Assembly (NCBI RefSeq): GCF_000374865.1 | Contig: NZ_KB895463.1 | Coordinates: 1 to 64,000, forward strand | Direction: 5' to 3' | DNA from: Arthrobacter sp. 135MFCol5.1 | GTDB lineage: Bacteria; Actinomycetota; Actinomycetes; Actinomycetales; Micrococcaceae | Length of the DNA stretch: 64,000 nucleotides | Shown here: piece by piece, positions 16,352-24,436 of the stretch | Layout: every line of letters begins with the position of its first letter | Numbering within the stretch: the stretch's first letter is position 1 | Translations under genes and position numbers: made by a program | Notes under the pieces: model-generated | Databases searched by the model: none | Seen by the model: only the letters and a program-made list of their open reading frames with translations | What the model was told of the DNA's origin: nothing

Positions 16352-17191
16352 ATGGATACAGCTCCATGGGTATGGGTAGTGGTTGCGGTTGTCGTCGTGG
16401 CACTGATTGTTGTGCTGCTCCTCTCCGGCGGACGGCGCCGCAAGGCGATGCAGGAGAAGCGGGACCAGGAGAATCGGGAAAAAGCGGCCGAGATCCGCCG
16501 CAAGGCTGAAAACATGGAACTCGACGCCCGCGAACGGGAAGCCAAGGCCATCCGTGCACGCGCCGACGCCGAGCAGGCCCAAGTGGACGCGGCCCGGCTG
16601 CGGCAGGAAGCCGAGGAACGCAGCCGGGAAGCGCAGTCCCTCCGCAGCGACGTTGCCGGCCATGCCCGCGAGGCGGACGAGTTGGATCCCGACGTCGGTC
16701 GTGACGGCACCCGCCGCGACGTACACGGGGCGGCCCGGGACGGGCAGGCGCAGGCCGAGGCTTCCAACCATGGCGGCAATGCGGCCGACGTCGGGCATGA
16801 CCCGGCTGTGCATCGCGAAACCGGGCGCCATGGCAGCGCGGGCAGCGACCTGCCGCAGGCTGAGGCTGAGCGCCGTGACGCTGCTGGCACCGACCTGCCG
16901 CACTCTGATGCAGGGCGCCATGGCAGTGCGGGCAACGACCTGCCGCAGGCTGAGGCTGAGCACCGTGACGCTGTGGGCACCGACCTGCCGCACTCTGATA
17001 CTCGGCACCATGACTCTGTGGTCAGCGACGCTGCGGGCGGTGACGCGGAGTCCAGTGATGCGCGGCCCATCGACGCAGAGCGCCCTGATTCTCCGGCTGC
17101 GGATCCGCGGACTGAGGCCGGTCGGCGGATCAATAACAGCGACGCGGAGCGCGATGTGCGCGACGCGAAGAACCCGCACGCGGGCCTCTAG
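16352..17191 (+). CDS. membrane-anchored coiled-coil protein with 30-residue repeats
   Basis: A 279-residue protein. Residues 5-25 form one membrane helix (VWVVVAVVVVALIVVLLLSG), residues 30-100 a long charged coiled coil (REKAAEIRRKAENMELDARE and so on), and the remainder is low-complexity with tandem 30-residue units beginning RHGSAGSDLPQAEAE. No enzymatic domain. It is divergent from the LEA-like operon and runs towards the sigma factor gene, so a common stress role is plausible. ATG at 16352 is chosen because the membrane helix starts directly after; an in-frame ATG at 16292 is also possible. Confidence 0.75.
   Translation: MDTAPWVWVVVAVVVVALIVVLLLSGGRRRKAMQEKRDQENREKAAEIRRKAENMELDAREREAKAIRARADAEQAQVDAARLRQEAEERSREAQSLRSDVAGHAREADELDPDVGRDGTRRDVHGAARDGQAQAEASNHGGNAADVGHDPAVHRETGRHGSAGSDLPQAEAERRDAAGTDLPHSDAGRHGSAGNDLPQAEAEHRDAVGTDLPHSDTRHHDSVVSDAAGGDAESSDARPIDAERPDSPAADPRTEAGRRINNSDAERDVRDAKNPHAGL
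16823..17029 (+). repeat. 90-bp tandem repeat, two full copies and a partial third
   Basis: Copies begin at 16823, 16913 and (diverged, partial) 17003, each starting GGGCGCCATGGCAG or a close variant. The first two are nearly identical and encode a 30-residue unit of the coiled-coil protein. The period is a multiple of three, so the copy number can vary in frame. Confidence 0.88.
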
Positions 17192-17346
17192 GCTGGATTG
17201 CTCCGGGTGGGAGCGGAAGGAGGTTCCTTCTTCCGTTCCCACGCCCGCGCGGGCGGACAAGGATTGTTTTATAAGCAGCCTTATGATTTCCTGCTTCTAA
17301 GTCTTGCCGCAGGCTTTCGGAACCAGACCGAGGGAAAACAGCACCC

Positions 17347-18291
17347 ATGCCCGAATCCTTTGCCGCCTTGGCCGCAAACACCGTCCCGGTCCATCAACAG
17401 GCCGAAACATCTGATCCGCCATCTCCGCGGGCCGCCTCGGAGCGTTCGCAGGGGGCATTCGAAAATGACATGGTTTTGAGGTACCTGGATCTTGCCGAGG
17501 CCTTGGCCGCACGGTTTGAAGCACGCGGCAGGGAACGGGCGGACCTGAACCAGGTCGCCTACCTGGGACTGGTGAAAGCCGCCCGCGGGTTCAACGAGGC
17601 CAAGGGTGACAGTTTCCCGGCCTATGCCGCGCCTACCATCACCGGTGAGCTCAAGAGGTATCTCCGCGACCGGACATGGGTGGTCCGCCCGCCACGCCAG
17701 GTCCAGGACTTGAGGACCCGCCTGTTCAGGGCGGAACCCGAACTCACCCAGTCCTTGGGCCGGATCCCCAGTGTGGCCGAATTGGCCGGAGAGCTGGGTG
17801 CGGATCCCGTGGACGTGTTGGAAGCCATGTCGGCGTCCAGCAGCATGCACCCCGATTCCCTCGACGCGGTGAGTCCGCACTCGGATGCCCCGTCCATTGG
17901 TGAGATGCTGGCCAGTCCTGAAACGCCGCTGGAGAGGCTTGAGGAGCTCGCCGGCCTGCGCGCCGCCATGAAGGACCTGGCTGACGTGGATCGGGAACTG
18001 CTGTACCGCCGCTATTTCTGCGAGGAAACGCAGGTGCAGTTGGGCAAGCGGCTGGGTATGTCCCAAATGCAGGTTTCCCGACGCCTGGCGAAGGTGCTGA
18101 TGGAATTGCAGCGCCGGCTGGAAGAAGGCGCCGGCGTGGACGGTCCGGTCGGGGACCGCAAGGCGAGGACGGAACGGGAAGCGCGGACGGCCCAGCCGGC
18201 CAACCAGGTGGTGCCGTTCCGGCGGCCCAGGAAGACCGGCCGTCCAGGCGTCGCGGGCCGGGGCCGCCTCGACTGCACAGGCACCAGTTGA
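17347..18291 (+). CDS. RNA polymerase sigma factor, SigB/SigF family
   Basis: A 314-residue sigma-70 group 3 factor. Region 2 includes ALAARFEARGRERADLNQVA, YLGLVKAARGFNEAKGDSFP and AYAAPTITGELKRYLRDRTW; region 3 gives RPPRQVQDLRTRLF; region 4 has ELLYRRYFCEETQVQLGKRL with the HTH LGKRLGMSQMQVSRRL. This is the SigB/SigF/SigG type that directs general stress genes. The last 60 residues are basic and extra. No anti-sigma (RsbW) or anti-anti-sigma gene is adjacent, which is unusual. Start ATG at 17347 fits the domain, with a disordered 35-residue lead. Confidence 0.88.
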   Translation: MPESFAALAANTVPVHQQAETSDPPSPRAASERSQGAFENDMVLRYLDLAEALAARFEARGRERADLNQVAYLGLVKAARGFNEAKGDSFPAYAAPTITGELKRYLRDRTWVVRPPRQVQDLRTRLFRAEPELTQSLGRIPSVAELAGELGADPVDVLEAMSASSSMHPDSLDAVSPHSDAPSIGEMLASPETPLERLEELAGLRAAMKDLADVDRELLYRRYFCEETQVQLGKRLGMSQMQVSRRLAKVLMELQRRLEEGAGVDGPVGDRKARTEREARTAQPANQVVPFRRPRKTGRPGVAGRGRLDCTGTS

Positions 18292-18399
18292 ACGGATCCG
18301 GCGTGGCCACGGGACAGCGTTCACGCCATGAGGCCCGCTGACCGGGGGGTTCGATGGCTTCAACTAGGGTTGAACCATGAGTGAAGGCGGGCCCCAATA

Positions 18400-19305
18400 A
18401 TGGCCAAACGCGGAAAGTCGGGAGGCCGGGGCCGGTCCGCAGGCGTGGTGGAGGTGCCCAAGGGCACGGCGCCGGACGGTCCGGTGGAGGGTGTCTACTA
18501 CATTGACACCGGCGACTGCGAGCTGGTGGCGGACCAGGACAACTCCACGGGCTGGCTCCTGAAGATCAACGGCGTCATGAGCTCGCATATCGACCTCGCC
18601 GACCCCTTGTTCCTGGACTTTGAGTACATGCGGTGGATGGCGGCGCTCATTGAGTCCCGCTGGCCGCCGTCGGACGCATCGTCGGCTAAGCTCCGCGGCC
18701 TGCACCTGGGCGGCGGTGCGTGCTCCATGGCACGCTACTTCGCCGCCGCCTACCCCGATGCCCGGCAAGTGGTGGTGGAACTGGACGGCAAGCTCGCTGA
18801 ATACGTGCGCGGCTGGTTCGACCTCCCGAAGGCGCCGCTGCTCCGCATCCGCGTGGGGGAGGCCCGGGCGGTGACCGAAACCCTCACGGAGCACACCAGG
18901 GACTTCATTATCCGCGATGTCTTTGCCGGGGCCTTCACCCCGCGGCCGCTTACCACCGCCGAATTCACCACCCACGCCAAGCGGGTCCTGGCGCCGGGCG
19001 GCTTGTTCGTGGCCAACTCGGGGGACGCCCCGGACCTCAAGAACGCGCGTGAGGACGCCGCCACCATCGCCGCTGCCTTCAAGCACACGGTGATCATCGC
19101 CGACCCCGCCATGCTGAAGGGCAGGCGCTACGGCAACATGGTGATGGCCGGCAGCGACGTCCCGTTCGGCGACGATCCCCAACTTCGGCGCCGGCTCCTT
19201 GGCGGCGCCGTCCCCGCCCATCTATGGGACGATGCCCAGGTCCGGGCCTTCGCGGCCGGTGCGCTGGTCCGGCATGACGAGCCGGTTGAGCCAATCATCC
19301 GGTAA
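18400..19305 (+). CDS. spermidine synthase-like methyltransferase-fold protein
   Basis: A 301-residue soluble protein with the polyamine synthase Rossmann core: LRGLHLGGGACSMARYFAAA (about 105-125), VVVELDGKLAEYVRGWFDLP, and a DFIIRDVFAGAFTP motif. It lacks membrane helices, so it is the short stand-alone form common in actinobacteria, often annotated as fused-type spermidine synthase. True aminopropyltransferase activity is doubtful because the residues binding decarboxylated SAM cannot be assigned by eye. It is convergent with the LysR gene, two bases apart. A seven-codon frame (18377-18400) overlaps its ATG. Confidence 0.78.
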   Translation: MAKRGKSGGRGRSAGVVEVPKGTAPDGPVEGVYYIDTGDCELVADQDNSTGWLLKINGVMSSHIDLADPLFLDFEYMRWMAALIESRWPPSDASSAKLRGLHLGGGACSMARYFAAAYPDARQVVVELDGKLAEYVRGWFDLPKAPLLRIRVGEARAVTETLTEHTRDFIIRDVFAGAFTPRPLTTAEFTTHAKRVLAPGGLFVANSGDAPDLKNAREDAATIAAAFKHTVIIADPAMLKGRRYGNMVMAGSDVPFGDDPQLRRRLLGGAVPAHLWDDAQVRAFAAGALVRHDEPVEPIIR

Positions 19306-19306
19306 T

Positions 19307-20203
19307 TTACCCCCGGCCCAGGAGCGCGCCGCGGTGCTCGGCCATCCGTTCCCGCAGGGCCTGCACGACGGCGGCCACCGCGGGGCGGCGGAGCGAGTCC
19401 GGGCGCAGCACCATCCAGTAGGGGAGCAGCTCACCGATTTCGCCGGGCAGCAACCGGACCAGGTCGTCATGGAGATCGCCCATGAAGCATGGCAGGAAGC
19501 CGACCCCGGCACCTGCCCGGGTGGCCTCCACATGGACGAACACGTTGGTTGACGTCAGGCCCTCGCGCATGGCCGGCACCAGCCGCCGCGGCGCATCGAG
19601 ATCGTCCACCTGGAGCATCGAATCCACGAAGTAGACCAAGGGATGCTCATTGAGTTCGGCCACGGTGGCCGGAGTTCCGTGCTCGGCGAGGTAGGTGCGG
19701 GAGGCGTACATTCCCAGCCGGTATTCGCCCAGCCGGATGGCCTCCGCACGGTGCACCTGCGGCTCGCCCACCACCACCTCGATGTCCAGCCCGGAGCGCT
19801 GCTGCAGTGCCCGCCGGGTCATGGTCACCACCTCAACACTCAGGCCGGGATGGTGCCGGCGCAGTCGCGCCACGGCGGGGGCTGCGATGTAGGCGCTGAA
19901 GCCGTCGGTCGCCGTCATGCGTACGACGCCGTTAATCGGGTCGGGTGCCTGGCCGGCCGGTCCCAGCGTGCCCAGCACCGCTTCGACCTGTTCGGCCACC
20001 TGCACGGCACGCTCGCCCAGCTCCGTGAGTTCCCAGCCGCCGGCGGCCCGGGACAGTACCCGGCCACCAAGCGCCTTCTCGAGCGCGGCGATCCTGCGCG
20101 AGACGGTGGTGTGGTTCAAGCCCAGGGCTTGGGCCGCCGTCGTGAATTTTGCCGAGCGGGACACCGCCAGGAGGACCAGCAGGTCGTCAGGATTGGCGTT
20201 CAT
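19307..20203 (-). CDS. LysR-type transcriptional regulator
   Basis: A 298-residue LysR regulator with the winged helix-turn-helix at 5-60 (LVLLAVSRSAKFTTAAQALG, then LNHTTVSRRIAALEKALGGR) and a substrate-binding domain from residue 90. ATG at 20203 places the HTH at the normal distance. It is divergent from the MHS transporter and 3-hydroxybutyrate dehydrogenase genes, the standard arrangement for a regulator of its neighbours; 3-hydroxybutyrate or a related hydroxy acid would be the likely inducer, by inference. Confidence 0.9.
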   Translation of the reverse strand: MNANPDDLLVLLAVSRSAKFTTAAQALGLNHTTVSRRIAALEKALGGRVLSRAAGGWELTELGERAVQVAEQVEAVLGTLGPAGQAPDPINGVVRMTATDGFSAYIAAPAVARLRRHHPGLSVEVVTMTRRALQQRSGLDIEVVVGEPQVHRAEAIRLGEYRLGMYASRTYLAEHGTPATVAELNEHPLVYFVDSMLQVDDLDAPRRLVPAMREGLTSTNVFVHVEATRAGAGVGFLPCFMGDLHDDLVRLLPGEIGELLPYWMVLRPDSLRRPAVAAVVQALRERMAEHRGALLGRG

Positions 20204-20246
20204 ATCTGCAATTGTGCACATGCCAGGTGCCTCTTTGGGCATTGAA

Positions 20247-20303
20247 CTGCAAAGTTTGTGCAGCAATACTCATCTGAGTCACTTGTGCTGGAGATCACAG
20301 CAC
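20247..20303. promoter_or_regulatory. divergent promoter with LysR-type dyads and CRP-like site
   Basis: Two inverted repeats lie between the LysR and transporter genes: CTGCA-N7-TGCAG (20247-20263) and GTGCTG-N7-CAGCAC (20285-20303). Overlapping the second, TGTGCTGGAGATCACA (20284-20299) matches the CRP/GlxR consensus TGTGA-N6-TCACA in nine of ten positions. This suggests LysR-mediated induction combined with catabolite control. Confidence 0.5.
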
Positions 20304-20330
20304 GTGTCAATGTGGACACTGAGGAGAACC

Positions 20331-21710
20331 ATGAGCGTTGAGCACAGCCAGGCAAACGAAGCCAGGTATGCACCCAAAGGAACCGGACTGAAGAAGATCG
20401 TTACCGCCTCCATGGTGGGCACGGTGGTGGAATGGTACGAGTTCTTCTTGTACGCCACCGCCGCCACCCTGGTCTTTGGCAAGTACTTCTTTCCGTCCAC
20501 CGGCAATGACCTGGACGGAATCATCCAAGCCTTCCTGACCTACGCGGTGGGCTTCATTGCCCGGCCGCTGGGTGGCATCGTCTTCGGCCAGATCGGCGAC
20601 AAGCTCGGCCGCAAGCCCACGCTGCAGTTGACCATCGTCATCATCGGCGTGTCCACCTTCCTGATGGGCTGCCTCCCCGGCTTCGCCGACATCGGATATT
20701 TGGCTCCAGCCCTGCTGGTGGCGCTGCGGTTCATCCAGGGCTTCGCGCTCGGCGGTGAATGGGGCGGTGCCGTCCTGCTGGTGGCTGAACACAGCCCGAA
20801 CAAGACCCGCGCCTTCTGGTCCAGCTGGCCCCAGGCGGCCGTCCCCGTGGGCAACCTGCTGGCCACCCTGGTCCTCTACATCATGTCCACCACCCTCAGC
20901 AGCGAGGCATTCCTCGGCTGGGGCTGGCGCGTGGCCTTCTGGCTCTCCGCGGTGATCGTGTTCGTGGGCTACTACATCCGCACCAACGTCAGCGAATCAC
21001 CCATCTTCCTCGAAGCCAAGGAACTGGTGGAGAAGGAACAGGCCGTCAGCTACGGCGTGTTCGAGGTTGTCCGCAAGTACCCCAAGGGCATCTTCCAGGC
21101 CATGGGCCTGCGGTTCGCCGAAAACATCATGTACTACCTGGTGGTCAGCTTCGCGATCGTCTACCTCAAGAGCGTGCACAAGTACGACACCTCTTCGCTG
21201 CTGCTGGCACTGCTGATCGCACACGTCATCCACTTCGCGATCATCCCGCAGTACGGCCGCCTGGCGGACCGGATCGGACGCAAACCCGTGTACCTGGCCG
21301 GCGCCATCCTCGGTGCCACCTGGCCGTTCTTCGCTTTCCCCATGTTCGATACCCGCAACGCCGTGGTCATCGTCCTCGCCGTCACCATCGGCCTGTGCCT
21401 GCACGGCCTGATGTACGCCGGACAGCCTGCCATCATGGCCGAAATGTTCCCCACCCGCATGCGGTACTCCGGTGCATCCCTCGGCTCGCAGGTAACGTCG
21501 ATCTTCGCCGGCTCGCTGGCGCCGCTCCTGGCCACCCAGTGGCTGAAGGACACCGGCTCGTGGGTGCCGACGGCCATCTACCTGCTCGTCGCCTGTGCCA
21601 TTACCGCGGTGGCCGTGCTGAGCCTGAAGGAAACCAAGGGCATCGCCCTGGAGGACGTGGACAAGGAAGACGCCGCCCGCGAAGGACTGCTCCCAGCCGG
21701 CCAACGCTAG
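20331..21710 (+). CDS. MFS transporter, metabolite:H+ symporter (MHS) family
   Basis: A 459-residue, 12-helix transporter. Diagnostic MHS features are VGTVVEWYEFFLYATAATLV at helix 1, FLTYAVGFIARPLGGIVFGQ and the loop GDKLGRKPTL between helices 2 and 3, and GGEWGGAVLLVAEH in helix 5. MHS members take up organic acids such as shikimate, 2-oxoglutarate, or proline/betaine. The gene has a GAGGAG ribosome site at ATG 20331 and is followed by a 3-hydroxybutyrate dehydrogenase, so 3-hydroxybutyrate uptake is the natural inference. Confidence 0.88.
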   Translation: MSVEHSQANEARYAPKGTGLKKIVTASMVGTVVEWYEFFLYATAATLVFGKYFFPSTGNDLDGIIQAFLTYAVGFIARPLGGIVFGQIGDKLGRKPTLQLTIVIIGVSTFLMGCLPGFADIGYLAPALLVALRFIQGFALGGEWGGAVLLVAEHSPNKTRAFWSSWPQAAVPVGNLLATLVLYIMSTTLSSEAFLGWGWRVAFWLSAVIVFVGYYIRTNVSESPIFLEAKELVEKEQAVSYGVFEVVRKYPKGIFQAMGLRFAENIMYYLVVSFAIVYLKSVHKYDTSSLLLALLIAHVIHFAIIPQYGRLADRIGRKPVYLAGAILGATWPFFAFPMFDTRNAVVIVLAVTIGLCLHGLMYAGQPAIMAEMFPTRMRYSGASLGSQVTSIFAGSLAPLLATQWLKDTGSWVPTAIYLLVACAITAVAVLSLKETKGIALEDVDKEDAAREGLLPAGQR

Positions 21711-21756
21711 GCTGCCGGAGCCGTTGGACCGTTTGGGCGCATGAAGGAGAAATGCA

Positions 21757-22506
<750 letters not shown>

Positions 22507-22515
22507 GTTACCCCG

Positions 22516-22779
22516 CTAGTCCATCGGTTTGACCACGCGGTGATCGTAGAAGAAGACGCCATGGGTGGTCTTCAGCCCTACTGACCGGCGATCATGCCAT
22601 ACGACGACCCCTTCGCGCCTGCCGCTGAAGGGGTCGTCGCCAATCACGGTGTCGCCCACCCGGTAGGGGCATCGTGGGCTGACGGCCCCCTTGGCCCGGC
22701 GCCATACTGTCACCAGGGCATCGCGCAGGCTGACGGGCCGGCCCATGCCGGAAAGGTCCTGTGCGTAGCCCTTGGCCAT
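22516..22779 (-). CDS. 87-residue protein, unknown function
   Basis: Small protein with a C-terminal beta-rich part (YRVGDTVIGDDPFSGRREGV, VVVWHDRRSVGLKTTHGVFF) reminiscent of small SH3-like barrels, and a basic N-terminal helix. It has a good ribosome site (GGGGAGG) before ATG at 22779. It is convergent with bdhA. Function cannot be assigned. The 140-base region upstream holds a perfect 14-bp palindrome. Confidence 0.7.
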   Translation of the reverse strand: MAKGYAQDLSGMGRPVSLRDALVTVWRRAKGAVSPRCPYRVGDTVIGDDPFSGRREGVVVWHDRRSVGLKTTHGVFFYDHRVVKPMD

Positions 22780-22918
22780 GTGAGCCTCCCCTTCAGGCGG
22801 CAGCCGGCCGCCTGCTAACGGTGTTGGTCGGCGGAACGCTCCCAGCGGAGGATGGTCCTCCCATTCCGGCCGGCACCGTACGCCTACGCTATGCGCTATT
22901 CACATCAGCAACACCAGT

Positions 22919-22932
22919 AACAAGTACTTGTT
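22919..22932. promoter_or_regulatory. perfect 14-bp palindrome
   Basis: AACAAGTACTTGTT reads identically on both strands. It lies 140 bases upstream of the 22779 start and 62 bases beyond the 3' end of the HxlR gene. It resembles a repressor operator; its protein is unknown. Confidence 0.5.
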
Positions 22933-22993
22933 TTGTCCAGTGGAACTACTTGCCTGTTGGGCGCGGTACATCCCCCAGCGGTCCGGCGGAGCA

Positions 22994-23371
22994 TCAGCGG
23001 CTGCTGTTAATGATGTCCTCCGCGTTCTCGAAGGCCCACGCCACCAGGGGCACCAGCAGCCCGCTCAGCTCGTAGCCACGCTCGGTGAGGCTGTAGTCCA
23101 CCCGGGGTGGAATGACCGGTTGGGCATTCCTGCTGACAAGGCCGTCCCGCTCGAGGGTCTTCAGGGTCTGGGCCAGCATCTTCTCGCTGATGCCCTCGGC
23201 CCGGCGCCGCAAATCACTCCATCGCTGCTCGCCTTCGGACAGGGCGATCAGGATCAGCACTCCCCACTTGCTGGTGATGTGGTCCAGCAGGGTCCTGCTG
23301 GGGCATCCGGCGGGGAACACGCCGTCGGCGAAGGCGAGGGGCAGTGGTACGGCCTGCGGAACAGCTTCCAT
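22994..23371 (-). CDS. HxlR (DUF24) redox-type regulator, QorR-like
   Basis: A 125-residue winged-helix protein: CPSRTLLDHITSKWGVLILI, then RWSDLRRRAEGISEKMLAQT and LKTLERDGLVSRNAQPVIPP, the wing VDYSLTERGYEL. The single N-terminal Cys (residue 23) before a conserved helix is the redox/electrophile-sensing residue of DUF24 proteins such as YodB and corynebacterial QorR. It is divergent from an NAD(P)H quinone oxidoreductase, exactly as qorR is with qor2, so it probably represses that gene until oxidised by quinones or diamide-like stress. The operator is likely within the 120-base gap. Confidence 0.85.
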   Translation of the reverse strand: MEAVPQAVPLPLAFADGVFPAGCPSRTLLDHITSKWGVLILIALSEGEQRWSDLRRRAEGISEKMLAQTLKTLERDGLVSRNAQPVIPPRVDYSLTERGYELSGLLVPLVAWAFENAEDIINSSR

Positions 23372-23393
23372 GTCACTAGCTTACCTAAAGGTC

Positions 23394-23418
23394 AGTACCT
23401 TACTTCAAAGTGCGTACT
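23394..23418. promoter_or_regulatory. candidate HxlR/QorR operator
   Basis: AGTAC and GTACT are inverted repeats separated by 15 bases, with a TTAC-rich centre, 23 bases upstream of the HxlR start and 74 before the oxidoreductase. Spacing and sequence resemble DUF24 operators, but binding is inferred. Confidence 0.4.
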
Positions 23419-23491
23419 CTCTTTGAGGAAGTATTCTCCATGGCTCGCGGTTGTGCCCTTCGACAGATCAAATTCCTCGAAAGGATCCATC

Positions 23492-24355
23492 GTGAGCATT
23501 GTTGTTACAGGCGCCACCGGACAGCTGGGCCAGCACGTCATCGAAGCCCTTCTTGAACGTGGGGTGCCCGCAGCCGGAATTGTGGCCGCCGGACGTTCCG
23601 TGGAAAAGCTGGCCGGCTTCGCCGCGCGCGGAGTCAACGTCAAGGCCATGGACTACGCCGACGCAGGCTCAGTTGCCGCCGCGCTCAAGGGGGCAACCCG
23701 GGTGCTGCTCATCTCCGGCAGCGAAGTGGGCCGTCGCGTCGAACAGCACCGCACCGTCATCGAAGCAGCCCGGGCCGAAGGCGTGGAACTGCTGGCCTAC
23801 ACCAGCATCGCCAACGCGGACACCACCGGCATGCTGCTGGCTGGGGAGCACAAGGCCACGGAGGCCCTGCTGCGGGAGTCAGGTGTTCCCTTCGCCTTGC
23901 TCCGCAATGGCTGGTACCTGGAAAACTACACCGAGCAGTTGCCCGGTACCCTCGCCCAGGGTGCGGTCGCAGGCAGCGCCGGGGACGGCAAAGTCAGTGG
24001 CGCTGCACGGGTGGACTACGCCCACGCCGCCGCCGCGGTCCTGGTGGCCGAGGACCAGGCCGGTAAGGTGTACGAGCTGGGCGGCGATGAAGCCTTCAGC
24101 ATGGCGGACCTCGCTGCTGAGATCAGCGCCGCCACTGGCAAGGCCATCACCTACAACGACCTCCCCGCCAAGGACTACGCCGGCCTGCTCACCTCCGTGG
24201 GGGTGCCGGAGGCATTCGCCGAGGTCCTGGCGGACTCGGATCTCGGCATCGCCCGCGGTGACCTCCTGGTCAGCACCGGAGACCTCCGGCGCCTCATTGG
24301 ACGCCCGACGACGTCCCTCGCCCAGGCCGTCCGGTCCGCCGCGGCTGCGGCGTAA
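23492..24355 (+). CDS. NmrA-type NAD(P)H:quinone oxidoreductase (QorB-like)
   Basis: A 287-residue atypical short-chain dehydrogenase of the NmrA/QOR2 type. IVVTGATGQLGQHVIEALLE is the dinucleotide-binding start, followed by VKAMDYADAGSVAAALKGAT, RVLLISGSEVGRRVEQHRTV, and LLAYTSIANADTTGM; the GVPFALLRNGWYLENY segment is also typical. It likely reduces quinones and detoxifies them. GTG at 23492 is favoured by the preceding GAAAGGA. It is divergent from the redox regulator that probably controls it. Confidence 0.84.
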   Translation: MSIVVTGATGQLGQHVIEALLERGVPAAGIVAAGRSVEKLAGFAARGVNVKAMDYADAGSVAAALKGATRVLLISGSEVGRRVEQHRTVIEAARAEGVELLAYTSIANADTTGMLLAGEHKATEALLRESGVPFALLRNGWYLENYTEQLPGTLAQGAVAGSAGDGKVSGAARVDYAHAAAAVLVAEDQAGKVYELGGDEAFSMADLAAEISAATGKAITYNDLPAKDYAGLLTSVGVPEAFAEVLADSDLGIARGDLLVSTGDLRRLIGRPTTSLAQAVRSAAAAA

Positions 24356-24392
24356 GGCAGCGGAAGACAGTACGGCGCCGGACGACGACAGG

Positions 24393-24417
24393 TGCCCGGC
24401 CCCGGCGGGGCCGGGCA
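24393..24417. terminator. strong hairpin between convergent genes
   Basis: TGCCCGGCCCC (24393-24403) pairs perfectly with GGGGCCGGGCA (24407-24417) over a GGC loop, between the qorB-like gene and the leftward permease. It is followed by TCTTTCG on the plus strand, and likely ends transcription from both sides. Confidence 0.7.
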
Positions 24418-24436
24418 TCTTTCGCCGATGACGGGC

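Noticed and set aside
18320..18376. SigB-like pair GTTCGA-N12-GGGTTG before the spermidine synthase-like gene
   Set aside because: The -10 element departs from GGGTAT at two positions; not strong enough to list as a promoter.
18377..18400. Seven-codon frame (MSEGGPQ) overlapping the spermidine synthase-like ATG
   Set aside because: Too short to judge; no strong ribosome site for it, so it is probably chance overlap.
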